Assembly (NCBI RefSeq): GCF_005577435.1
Contig: NZ_CP040396.1
Location: 2,104,501-2,168,500 of the forward strand
Direction of reading: 5' to 3'
DNA length: 64,000 bases
Source: Paenibacillus algicola
GTDB taxonomy: Bacteria; Bacillota; Bacilli; Paenibacillales; Paenibacillaceae
Shown: positions 15,983 to 23,512 of the stretch, piece after piece
Numbering within the stretch: the first letter of the stretch is position 1
Layout: every line of letters starts with the position of its first letter
Position numbers and translations under genes: made by a program
Notes under the pieces: generated by a model
Databases searched by the model: none
Told to the model about the DNA's origin: nothing
Seen by the model: the letters and a program-made list of their open reading frames with translations, nothing else

Positions 15983-17500
15983 ATGGAAAAACAATGGAGT
16001 GAGGAATGGTCACGCTTTGAAGCGTTATTCCGCCAAATTTCCAGTTATAATGAAGCGGTCGGGCTGCTCGCTTGGGATCTGCGCACCGGAGCTCCCAAGA
16101 AAGGAGTTGCTTCCCGGTCAGAAACCTTGGGCATGCTCTCTACGGAAGCTTTCAAGCTGTTGACCTCCGCTGAGATGGGAGAGCTGATCCAAGCGCTGTC
16201 CGCTCCAAGCGTTCAAGAGCAGCTAAATGAGCTGCAGCGCCGAATGGTTCAGGAAGCGGGCAAGGAGTATGACCGCAACAAGTCTTTGCCGGCAGAACGC
16301 TTCAAGGAGTATACAGTACTGGCGGCTCAATCGGAATCGATGTGGGAGGACGCCAAGAAGAATGACGATTTTGTTGGCTTTGAGCCTTACTTGAGCCGCA
16401 TTGTGGAATTCAAAAAGGAGTTCATCGGTTATTGGGGTGCGAAGCAGACTCCCTATGATACCCTGCTGGATATGTATGAACCGGATATGACCGTGGCGGA
16501 GCTGGATGAGGTGTTTCAGCGCCTGACCGCAAGGCTTGTTCCGCTGGCTCAAACCATCAGAGAACGTGGCAAGCAGCCAGAAACGGCGTTTATGCATCAA
16601 TTGTTCGATGTAGGTCAGCAGGAAAAGTTCGGCCTGTTTATTCTGGAGCAGATGGGCTACGATTTTGAAGCCGGCCGTCTGGACGAGAGTGTTCACCCGT
16701 TTGCCATCGGGCTGAACAACGGTGATGTCCGGATTACAACTCACTATTTACAGGATGAAGTGACGAGCGCGGTATTCAGCTCGCTGCACGAAGGCGGTCA
16801 CGCTCTCTATGAGCAAAATATTGAAGCTGCGCTGCACGGCACTCCGTTATCCGGCGGCACCTCAATGGGTATTCATGAATCCCAATCCCGGCTGTGGGAG
16901 AATATGATTGGCCGCAGCCGCGCCTTCTGGAAGCGGTATTTCCGCGATCTACAGCAGCATTTTCCGCAGCAGTTTGGAGATGTCGAGGCAGAAGCCTTCT
17001 ACCGTGCAGTCAATCGCGTGGAGAATTCGTTCATTCGCATTGAAGCCGACGAGCTGACCTACAATCTTCATATCATTATCCGGTATGAAATCGAGAAGAT
17101 GCTGTTTAATGAAGGCCTCTCCGTAAAGGAGCTCCCGGAAATCTGGAATGCGAAGTACAAAGAATACCTTGGAATCATGCCGCCTGATGACCGGATGGGT
17201 GTTCTGCAGGATGTTCACTGGTCCGGTGGAGATTTCGGATATTTTGCCTCCTACTCGCTTGGAAATATGTATGCAGCACAATTTATGCACACGATGCGTA
17301 AGGAAATGCCGGACTTGGATCAGCTTATTGAGGAAGGGAATCTGACGCCCATCAAGGAGTGGCTGACGGACAAGATCCTCCGCTACGGCAAAAGCGAGAA
17401 GCCTTCCGAGATTATTGTCCGTGTAACTGGTGAACCGCTGAATCCGGATTATTTGGCCGATTATTTGGAAGCGAAGTATAAGGACGTTTATCAGCTTTAA
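15983..17500 (+). CDS. M32 family metallocarboxypeptidase
   Basis: Thermostable-carboxypeptidase-1-like zinc enzyme that trims residues from peptide C termini in the cytoplasm. The 505-residue length is typical of the family. SSLHEGGHALYEQN contains the HEXXH zinc motif, followed by GIHESQSRLWEN, which supplies the downstream glutamate ligand, and IRIEADELTYNLH. All are signature M32 blocks. AGCAGGTGAAG lies before ATG 15983. It is a single gene divergent from the HesB-like gene and ends at a strong terminator. Confidence 0.95.
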   Translation: MEKQWSEEWSRFEALFRQISSYNEAVGLLAWDLRTGAPKKGVASRSETLGMLSTEAFKLLTSAEMGELIQALSAPSVQEQLNELQRRMVQEAGKEYDRNKSLPAERFKEYTVLAAQSESMWEDAKKNDDFVGFEPYLSRIVEFKKEFIGYWGAKQTPYDTLLDMYEPDMTVAELDEVFQRLTARLVPLAQTIRERGKQPETAFMHQLFDVGQQEKFGLFILEQMGYDFEAGRLDESVHPFAIGLNNGDVRITTHYLQDEVTSAVFSSLHEGGHALYEQNIEAALHGTPLSGGTSMGIHESQSRLWENMIGRSRAFWKRYFRDLQQHFPQQFGDVEAEAFYRAVNRVENSFIRIEADELTYNLHIIIRYEIEKMLFNEGLSVKELPEIWNAKYKEYLGIMPPDDRMGVLQDVHWSGGDFGYFASYSLGNMYAAQFMHTMRKEMPDLDQLIEEGNLTPIKEWLTDKILRYGKSEKPSEIIVRVTGEPLNPDYLADYLEAKYKDVYQL

Positions 17501-17518
17501 TAGAATAGAATTTGATAT

Positions 17519-17571
17519 GGGCTTTACGCCTGACAGCCGAAAGGTGATCAGACGTAAAGCCCTTTTTTTTT
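17519..17571 (+). terminator. Rho-independent terminator of the carboxypeptidase
   Basis: GGGCTTTACG...CGTAAAGCCC with inner CTGA/TCAG pairing, followed by nine consecutive T residues. Confidence 0.92.
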
Positions 17572-17682
17572 ATGGGCGTCCTAAGACTGTGTTGGTATGG
17601 GCCCTCAAGGCCTTTAACCATCCTCACGGCTGCTGCATAAATTAGGGAAAGAAAAGAATCATTCACAGGTGGAGGGGTAGCG

Positions 17683-18687
17683 ATGATAAGAAAAGGCTGG
17701 TTCATGACCCTGTCCATCCTGATGGTATGTACCCTAGTACTGTCCGGATGCAGCGGAAAGAGTGAAACGATGAAGGTCAAGATCGGCGAGGTCACGCGTT
17801 CGGTGTTCTATGCACCGCAGTATGTCGCGATGGAGAAAGGCTTTTTTGAAGATCAGGGACTGGAGGTAGAGCTGCAAACGACCTTTGGCGGGGACAAAAC
17901 GATGACTGCACTGTTATCAGGGGGCATTGATGTCGCGCTGGTAGGCTCTGAGACCTCGATTTATGTGTATCAGCAAGGTGCGGAGGATCCGGTCATTAAC
18001 TTCGGGCAGCTGACACAAACAGACGGGACCTTTTTGATGGCAAGAGAGTCCCCGGGAGCCTTTGAGTGGGATCAATTAAAAGGGAAGGTGTTCCTGGGCC
18101 AGCGCAAGGGCGGTATGCCGCAGATGGCGGGCGAGTTTGCATTGCGGGGCAAAGGCATTGATCCCAGGCAGGATCTGGAGCTGATTCAGAATATCGACTT
18201 CGCCAATATCGCATCTGCTTACGCTTCGGGAACCGGAGAATATGTGCAGCTGTTTGAGCCGCAGGCATCCATCTTCGAACAGGAGGGCAAAGGAAAGGTC
18301 GTCGCCTCCTTCGGGGTAGAGAGCGGCCATCTGCCTTATACCGTGTTTATGACAAAAGAAAGCTATATGAATGAGAATGCTGATACAGTCCAGCGGTTTA
18401 CAAATGCTTTGTACCAAGCTCAGCAGTGGGTAAACACGCATTCACCGGAAGAGGTGGCGGAGGTCATCATGCCGTTTTTCAAGGATACAGATCCCGAAAT
18501 TGTCATTTCTTCCGTCAAGCGTTACATGGAGCAGGGCACGTACGCTACGGACCCCATTGTAGATGATCAGGAGTGGAATAATTTGCTGGATGTCATGGAG
18601 CAGGCGGGCGAGCTCAAAGAGCGGGTGGCTGCAGAGGAAATCGTCAATAATCGTTTTGCAGAGCAGGCAAAGCGGAGCGGAGAATGA
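17683..18687 (+). CDS. ABC transporter substrate-binding lipoprotein (SsuA/NMT1-like)
   Basis: Extracytoplasmic binding lipoprotein, 334 residues. The signal peptide ends in the lipobox LSGC near residue 23. The mature part starts KVKIGEVTRSVFYAPQYVAMEKGFF, shown in part, and continues GLEVELQTTFGG and ALLSGGIDVALVGSE, the hallmarks of the NMT1/THI5 and SsuA/TauA family. GGAGGGG precedes ATG 17683. It overlaps or abuts the ATPase and permease genes. Likely ligands are sulfonates, nitrate, or pyrimidine precursors. No TPP riboswitch is visible in the 110-base leader, which weakens the thiamine option. Confidence 0.88.
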   Translation: MIRKGWFMTLSILMVCTLVLSGCSGKSETMKVKIGEVTRSVFYAPQYVAMEKGFFEDQGLEVELQTTFGGDKTMTALLSGGIDVALVGSETSIYVYQQGAEDPVINFGQLTQTDGTFLMARESPGAFEWDQLKGKVFLGQRKGGMPQMAGEFALRGKGIDPRQDLELIQNIDFANIASAYASGTGEYVQLFEPQASIFEQEGKGKVVASFGVESGHLPYTVFMTKESYMNENADTVQRFTNALYQAQQWVNTHSPEEVAEVIMPFFKDTDPEIVISSVKRYMEQGTYATDPIVDDQEWNNLLDVMEQAGELKERVAAEEIVNNRFAEQAKRSGE

Positions 18688-18725
18688 ACCAAGACGGCCG
18701 CCTGCCGGGGAAGGAGGAATCAGGA

Positions 18726-19502
18726 ATGAAGCCGGCTGTGGAGCTGAAGCAAATTACACATGCTTATGTTAGTGACCGGGAAGCTTCCTTGGCTATTGAG
18801 GACATTAATCTCACCGTTTATCCTGGTGAATTTGTCAGTCTCATCGGGCCTAGCGGCTGCGGCAAAACGACCCTTCTGTCGATCATTGCCGGGCTGCTGC
18901 AGCCTTCAAAGGGCACAGTAACCGTGAACGGCCATGCGGTAGAGGGCACCTCCCCCGAGGTAGGCTATATGCTGCAGCAGGATTATCTGTTCCCTTGGCT
19001 TAGCATTCAGAAGAATGCGCTGCTCGGACTGGAGCTGACAGGCGGACTGAATGAGGCTTCGGCTGTGCTGATCGAAGAGCTGCTGAAGGAGATGGACTTG
19101 GCGGGCTACGGTAGCTTTTATCCCCAGCAGTTGTCCGGCGGGATGCGTCAGCGTGTGGCCCTGGTCCGCACGCTGGCTGCCGATCCATCCTTGCTGCTTC
19201 TGGATGAGCCGTTCTCTGCGCTGGATTACCAGACAAAGCTGAAGCTGGAGAACCTCATCGTCAAAACGCTGAAGGAGCGCCGCAAAACGGCTGTGCTGGT
19301 CACGCATGACTTGTCGGAGGCCATTGCTATGAGTGATCGGGTGGTGCTGTTAAATCGAAACCCGGGCCGGATTCACTATGTGTTTGACGTCACTGAGCCT
19401 GTGCGCAGCACGGAGCCGTTTCTGGCCCGGAAGGAGCCAGGCTTTAACGAGCTGTTTCATAGCATATGGCATGAAATGGAGAAGATCAGCGGAAAGGAGT
19501 GA
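18726..19502 (+). CDS. ABC transporter ATP-binding protein (SsuB/TauB-like)
   Basis: Nucleotide-binding subunit of the importer. Walker A GPSGCGKTT, Q-loop MLQQDYLFPW, signature LSGGMRQRVAL, Walker B LLLLDEPFSALD and the switch histidine in VTHDLSEA are all present. The start is placed at ATG 18726 because AAGGAGG (18711-18717) is 8 bases upstream. An in-frame ATG at 18684 overlapping the previous stop would add 14 residues and cannot be excluded. It pairs with the permease at 19508. The C-terminal ~50 residues follow the pattern of nitrate/sulfonate ATPases. Confidence 0.93.
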   Translation: MKPAVELKQITHAYVSDREASLAIEDINLTVYPGEFVSLIGPSGCGKTTLLSIIAGLLQPSKGTVTVNGHAVEGTSPEVGYMLQQDYLFPWLSIQKNALLGLELTGGLNEASAVLIEELLKEMDLAGYGSFYPQQLSGGMRQRVALVRTLAADPSLLLLDEPFSALDYQTKLKLENLIVKTLKERRKTAVLVTHDLSEAIAMSDRVVLLNRNPGRIHYVFDVTEPVRSTEPFLARKEPGFNELFHSIWHEMEKISGKE

Positions 19503-19507
19503 ATGCC

Positions 19508-20350
19508 GTGGGAGAACCGGGAAAAGGAGCTTTCTCGAGCCAGGAGAACGGTGGGGCCTGGCTTGATGATATGCATGCCGTGCATCTGCGGCGGAAACGA
19601 AAAGAGAGCCGTCTGGTGCTGGCAGTGCAGCTTTTGCTGCTAGCCGTCTTCTTTGCCCTGTGGGAGGTGGCCGGAAGGCTTAGCTGGATTGATGTGCTTC
19701 TCTTCAGCTATCCCAGCAAAATTGCGCTCTATCTTTCTCAGCAGGCAGTGACCTTGGAATGGTGGGGGCATATCGGAGTAACTGTAGGCGAGACCGCGGT
19801 AGGATTTCTGCTGGGAACGCTGGCGGGGACACTGCTGGCGGTGCTGATCTGGTGGTCCCCTTTTCTGTCGAAGGTGCTGGACCCGTATATGGTCGTGTTT
19901 AACAGCATGCCCAAGGTCGCGCTGGGACCGATCTTTATTGTCATGTTTGGAGGCGGCTTTACAGCGATTGTCATGACGACGCTCTCAATTACGGTTATTG
20001 TTACTACACTGGTGGTCTATAACAGCTTTTCTGAGGTGGACCCCAATTATGTCAAGGTCGTCCGCACATTCGGAGGAAGCAAGGCCCAGAGGTTTAGGCG
20101 GGTCATTCTGCCTGTCTCATTCCCGGCCATAATCTCCACCTTGAAGGTCAATGTAGGAATGGCCTGGGTAGGCGTGATTGTGGGAGAATTTCTCGTTGCG
20201 AAATCAGGTCTTGGCTATTTGATTATGTACGGATTTCAGGTGTTTAACTTCACCATTGTGCTCTCCAGTCTGCTCGTAATTGCAGTGGCGGCCACAGGCA
20301 TGTATCAGCTGGTCGTCTATATAGAAAAGCTGCTGCTTCGCTCCCGTTGA
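19508..20350 (+). CDS. ABC transporter permease (SsuC/TauC-like)
   Basis: Inner-membrane permease of the binding-protein-dependent importer, with about six helices. The EAA-type loop is in VKVVRTFGGSKAQRFRRVILP, shown in part, followed by FPAIISTLKVNVGMAW. The start at GTG 19508 is favoured because AAAGGAG (19493-19499) is 8 bases upstream; GTG 19499 overlaps that site. The N-terminal ~35 residues are hydrophilic before the first helix. It forms an SsuABC-type operon with the two upstream genes. The substrate is unknown. Confidence 0.9.
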   Translation: MGEPGKGAFSSQENGGAWLDDMHAVHLRRKRKESRLVLAVQLLLLAVFFALWEVAGRLSWIDVLLFSYPSKIALYLSQQAVTLEWWGHIGVTVGETAVGFLLGTLAGTLLAVLIWWSPFLSKVLDPYMVVFNSMPKVALGPIFIVMFGGGFTAIVMTTLSITVIVTTLVVYNSFSEVDPNYVKVVRTFGGSKAQRFRRVILPVSFPAIISTLKVNVGMAWVGVIVGEFLVAKSGLGYLIMYGFQVFNFTIVLSSLLVIAVAATGMYQLVVYIEKLLLRSR

Positions 20351-20429
20351 GCCCATGTCAGGTTGTCTCCCCTCCAAAAATGGGATACGATAAATCTGTA
20401 AGTTCATCGGGAATGACAGGAGACTGGAT

Positions 20430-21398
20430 ATGATGGGATTCCGTGTGATCAAAACAGCGATTGCGGCCTTGCTGGCCATTGTAATTACAGATGCATTAGA
20501 GATTCCGGGAGCAACCTCAGCCGGTCTGCTGGCGATACTGGGTGTGGATGTAACGCGCAAGCGCAGCCTGCACTCCGTATCGTCGCGTTTTTTTGCGTCA
20601 CTGCTCGGTCTTGTGTTTGCGTCAGTGCTGTTTCAGCTGCTGGGCTATCATTACTGGGTACTGGCATTATACATACTGATTGCGTTCCCGGCCATTTCCA
20701 AAGCACATTTAAAGGAAGGCATTGTCACGAGCTCTGTGGTCGTATTCCGCGTATTCAGCGGGCAGGAGCTGGACATTCACATTTTTTGGACCGAGGTGCA
20801 GCTGCTTATGATCGGGCTGGGCTCGGCGATGGTCGTGAACATGATCTACATGCCCAAGGGTGAGGGGCAGCTGGGTCAAATCAGGCGGCAGGTGGACGGG
20901 CTATTCTCGCAGATTTTCACCCAGATTTCCCGCACGCTGCGGGAGCCGTCTCATCTGTGGGATGGCAAGGAAATGATTCAGGCCGGTAAAATGGTCGAGC
21001 GCGGCATTGCAGAGAGCAACCGCAATCTGGAGAACCAGATGCTGCACCCGGATCTGGCGTGGAACGTTTACTTCTATATGCGGAAGGAGCAGCTGGACCA
21101 TATTGCCGCCATGATGCATCTGGTGTCCCAGATCTATGAGAAGCTGCCCACAGGCATATTCGCCGCCGAGCTGTTCGATCAGATCAGCCAGGATGTGATC
21201 GCAGAGGAATACACAGGCAAAACCGAGAAGCTGCTGACAGAGGTCCAAGCCAAATTCCGGGAAATGGAGCTGCCGAAGACTCGGGAGGAGTTCGAGGTCA
21301 GGTCGGCGATTTTGCAGCTGAGCAAAGAGCTGGAGGATTTCTTGAAAATTTCAAAGCGAAGCAAGGCGCCGACCAGTAAGGTCGCTAAACGCGCTTAG
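20430..21398 (+). CDS. Aromatic acid exporter-like membrane protein (ArAE_1)
   Basis: A 322-residue protein with about four N-terminal helices (residues ~5-135), starting FRVIKTAIAALLAIVITDAL (shown to 20 residues), and a C-terminal cytoplasmic half rich in charged helices. This is the layout of the Bacillus YqjA/ArAE_1 (DUF939) family, named after aromatic acid exporters. AGGAGA is upstream of the tandem ATG 20430/20433. It follows the ABC permease by 79 bases and may share the transcript. Transport itself is inferred from family name only. The C terminus is basic. Confidence 0.82.
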   Translation: MMGFRVIKTAIAALLAIVITDALEIPGATSAGLLAILGVDVTRKRSLHSVSSRFFASLLGLVFASVLFQLLGYHYWVLALYILIAFPAISKAHLKEGIVTSSVVVFRVFSGQELDIHIFWTEVQLLMIGLGSAMVVNMIYMPKGEGQLGQIRRQVDGLFSQIFTQISRTLREPSHLWDGKEMIQAGKMVERGIAESNRNLENQMLHPDLAWNVYFYMRKEQLDHIAAMMHLVSQIYEKLPTGIFAAELFDQISQDVIAEEYTGKTEKLLTEVQAKFREMELPKTREEFEVRSAILQLSKELEDFLKISKRSKAPTSKVAKRA

Positions 21399-21445
21399 CA
21401 TCACTATTTTTAGCATAAAGACAATTTATTTGGACCACTTCATTC

Positions 21446-21472
21446 AACATTCGCCCATGTCGTGCATACACT
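21446..21472 (+). promoter_or_regulatory. Candidate sigma-E-type promoter of cotE
   Basis: CATACACT at 21465-21472 matches the sporulation sigma-E -10 consensus CATACAnT. AACATT at 21446-21451 lies 13 bases upstream as a weak -35. The start codon is 33 bases downstream. In Bacillus subtilis cotE is transcribed in the mother cell from sigma-E and sigma-K promoters, so the match fits the gene. Confidence 0.5.
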
Positions 21473-21505
21473 TGTAGGGAATGATTGTATGGAGGAGGTT
21501 CGAAG

Positions 21506-22069
21506 ATGTCATTGAGCAGTAAACACCAATGTAGAGAAATTATCACCAAGGCGATCTGCGGCAAAGGGCGCAAATTCTCTACCGTAACACATACCGTGAC
21601 TCCGCCCAATAATCCAACCAGTATTTTAGGGGCCTGGATTATACAGCATCAGTATGAGGCGGTGGCCGCCGGAGACGGAATCGAGGTTGTAGGTACTTAT
21701 GATTTGAACATCTGGTATTCCTATGACAAAAATTCGCAGACCGATGTGGCCAAAGAAACGGTGTCGTATGTAGAGCGCGTGCCTCTCTCTTATCTGGATC
21801 CCAAGCACCGTTCCTCCACCGTAGAGGTATCGGCGGAAGCAACCCAGGAACCAAGCTGTGTGGAAGCCAGTGTATCCTCCAACGGGAAAAGCGTAATTCT
21901 GAGAGTGGAGAGAGAGTACTCCGTTGAGCTGGTCGCCGAAACCAAGGTGCTGGTGCTGGTGGGTCAAGCAAGTGATCTGGAGGACAAAGAGTTTGAATTT
22001 GCCGGGGGAGACAGCGGCGACAGCGATTATGAGGATCTGGAGTTTGACGATCTGGAGGATGAGCTGTAA
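21506..22069 (+). CDS. cotE: Outer spore coat morphogenetic protein CotE
   Basis: A 187-residue protein matching CotE: CREIITKAICGKGRKF at the N terminus, then SSILGAWIIQHQYEA in related form, DLNIWYSYDKNSQT in the middle, and a very acidic C-terminal tail (DLEFDDLEDEL). CotE assembles around the inner coat of the forming spore and recruits outer coat proteins. The start at ATG 21506 is set by GGAGGAGG at 21491-21498; an upstream ATG at 21485 precedes that site. Gene order cotE then mutS-mutL is the same as in Bacillus, which supports the call. Confidence 0.93.
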   Translation: MSLSSKHQCREIITKAICGKGRKFSTVTHTVTPPNNPTSILGAWIIQHQYEAVAAGDGIEVVGTYDLNIWYSYDKNSQTDVAKETVSYVERVPLSYLDPKHRSSTVEVSAEATQEPSCVEASVSSNGKSVILRVEREYSVELVAETKVLVLVGQASDLEDKEFEFAGGDSGDSDYEDLEFDDLEDEL

Positions 22070-22127
22070 ACCAACCCTGCTGATTCCCATGTTACAAGAT
22101 AGTCTATGCAGTAGGGGGCGGCTTTGC

Positions 22128-22149
22128 AGAGGGCAAACGCCCTCTTTTG
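22128..22149 (+). terminator. Short terminator after cotE
   Basis: AGAGGGC and GCCCTCT form a 7-bp stem with an AAAC loop, followed by TTTTG. Confidence 0.7.
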
Positions 22150-22204
22150 TTGAAAGCTCCGAGTGCCGGGGCTTTTTTTGTTGGCGTGGAAAGGGTGGTG
22201 GATC

Positions 22205-23455
22205 ATGAAGCTGGATGAGGTCGAATGGAAAGGCAGTTCCGGGAATGTGGAGCAGCCGCTCCAAATGAGTCTTGAAGACATTCATCATCGACTGGAGCGT
22301 TCCGGCATTCCAAGCCGGATCAAAGGTCCGCTGGAGGGAGATGCCTTGAGCATGCCGTCCAGGTATGCTGCCAGCTACCTGGTGACCGTTTATAGCCTGG
22401 AAGACGCAGAGGTCTGCAAGCTGATGGCTTCGAACGCCGGTTATTTGCAGACTCCAATGCAAGGTATGGGGCATTCCGGATCAAGTGATGGCCTCCACGC
22501 CCGGCTGTGCCGAGCCGCTATACGGACTCTGTACGTCTTGGGGCTGGAGCGCGGGGAGGTCACCATCTCTTTGCTGCCGGGGCGACGTTACGTTGTCGAG
22601 CACATCGCCCGGCGGTCTCATTCCGATAATGGTAAGCCGAGGCAAGACAGCAGCCTGAAGCCTCAAGGTCCCTGCGCCCCCGTCTTGTTGGGCATGGACC
22701 CGGAATTTATTCTGGTGGACCGGGAGGGGAGGGTGGCTGATGCCTCTCAATTTCTGGACCGGTATGGTCGGGCGGGCTGTGATGCAGTTCGGATTGGCGA
22801 GACCGTGACCTATCCGCTGGCGGAGCTTCGTCCTGAGCCTAAAGCGGAGCCGGAAAGTCTGCTGCTGGAGATGAGAAGGGTGTTCCGCGACGCATGGAGC
22901 TTGATCACGGACCGGACGCTGGAGTGGAGAGCGGGCGCCATGCCGGCAGACGGCTATCCGCTGGGCGGGCATCTGCATTTCAGCGGTATTCCTCTCTCGC
23001 TTGAGGTGCTGCAGTGCCTGGACAACTACCTTTCACTGCCTTTGGCCGCGCTTGAGGATCCGCGGGGACGCTCCCGCCGTCCGAGATATGGAAGCCTCGG
23101 CGATTTCCGTCACCAGAGCCATGGCGGCTTTGAATACCGGACACCCCCCAGCTTTCTCGTGTCTCCTCTGATTACGCGCGGGGTGCTCCACATGGCATAT
23201 CTGATTGCCCACTATTATAGTGAGCTGAATCTTCGGCCGCTCTCCTATAACGAAGTGCACCGGGCTTATTACGAAGGTGACCGCAGCGTTCTATCTGCAT
23301 GGGCTGTGCGGCTGCATCAGGATTATGGGAAGCTAAAGGCTTATGAGGCTCACCGGCAATGCATCGACCGATTGTTTCAGCAGATTTATTCCGGGAAAAC
23401 CTGGAATGAATCGAGGGATATTCGCAGACTTTGGAATCTTCCGGTACTCCCGTGA
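22205..23455 (+). CDS. Putative amidoligase (COOH-NH2 ligase-like) protein
   Basis: A 416-residue protein. Residues ~160-400 resemble the phage phiEco32-type COOH-NH2 ligase superfamily (glutamine-synthetase fold): LLGMDPEFILVDREG is the characteristic GxDPEF start, then YPLAELRPEP, GGHLHFSGI and FEYRTPPSFL supply candidate metal and ATP ligands. The first 150 residues are variable. A distant relation to glutamate-cysteine ligases suggests it forms an amide bond on a peptide or protein. The start at ATG 22205 sits behind AAAGGGTGGTGG. It lies between cotE and mutS, so a spore-related target is conceivable but unproven. Confidence 0.7.
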   Translation: MKLDEVEWKGSSGNVEQPLQMSLEDIHHRLERSGIPSRIKGPLEGDALSMPSRYAASYLVTVYSLEDAEVCKLMASNAGYLQTPMQGMGHSGSSDGLHARLCRAAIRTLYVLGLERGEVTISLLPGRRYVVEHIARRSHSDNGKPRQDSSLKPQGPCAPVLLGMDPEFILVDREGRVADASQFLDRYGRAGCDAVRIGETVTYPLAELRPEPKAEPESLLLEMRRVFRDAWSLITDRTLEWRAGAMPADGYPLGGHLHFSGIPLSLEVLQCLDNYLSLPLAALEDPRGRSRRPRYGSLGDFRHQSHGGFEYRTPPSFLVSPLITRGVLHMAYLIAHYYSELNLRPLSYNEVHRAYYEGDRSVLSAWAVRLHQDYGKLKAYEAHRQCIDRLFQQIYSGKTWNESRDIRRLWNLPVLP

Positions 23456-23479
23456 CCTTAACTCGATTTTTGGTATAAT
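23452..23479 (+). promoter_or_regulatory. mutS promoter with extended -10
   Basis: TATAAT at 23474-23479 carries the TGN extension (TGGTATAAT). A weak -35 GTGACC lies 16 bases upstream at 23452-23457. The element overlaps the stop codon of the amidoligase gene and precedes the mutS start by 33 bases. Confidence 0.72.
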
Positions 23480-23512
23480 AGAGTTCAAGCTGAACACGGC
23501 ATGGAGGTAAAT

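Noticed and set aside
17572..17682. Riboswitch (TPP or SAM) before the ABC importer
   Set aside because: The 110-base leader shows neither the conserved TPP motifs nor an S-box core, and no terminator/antiterminator pair.
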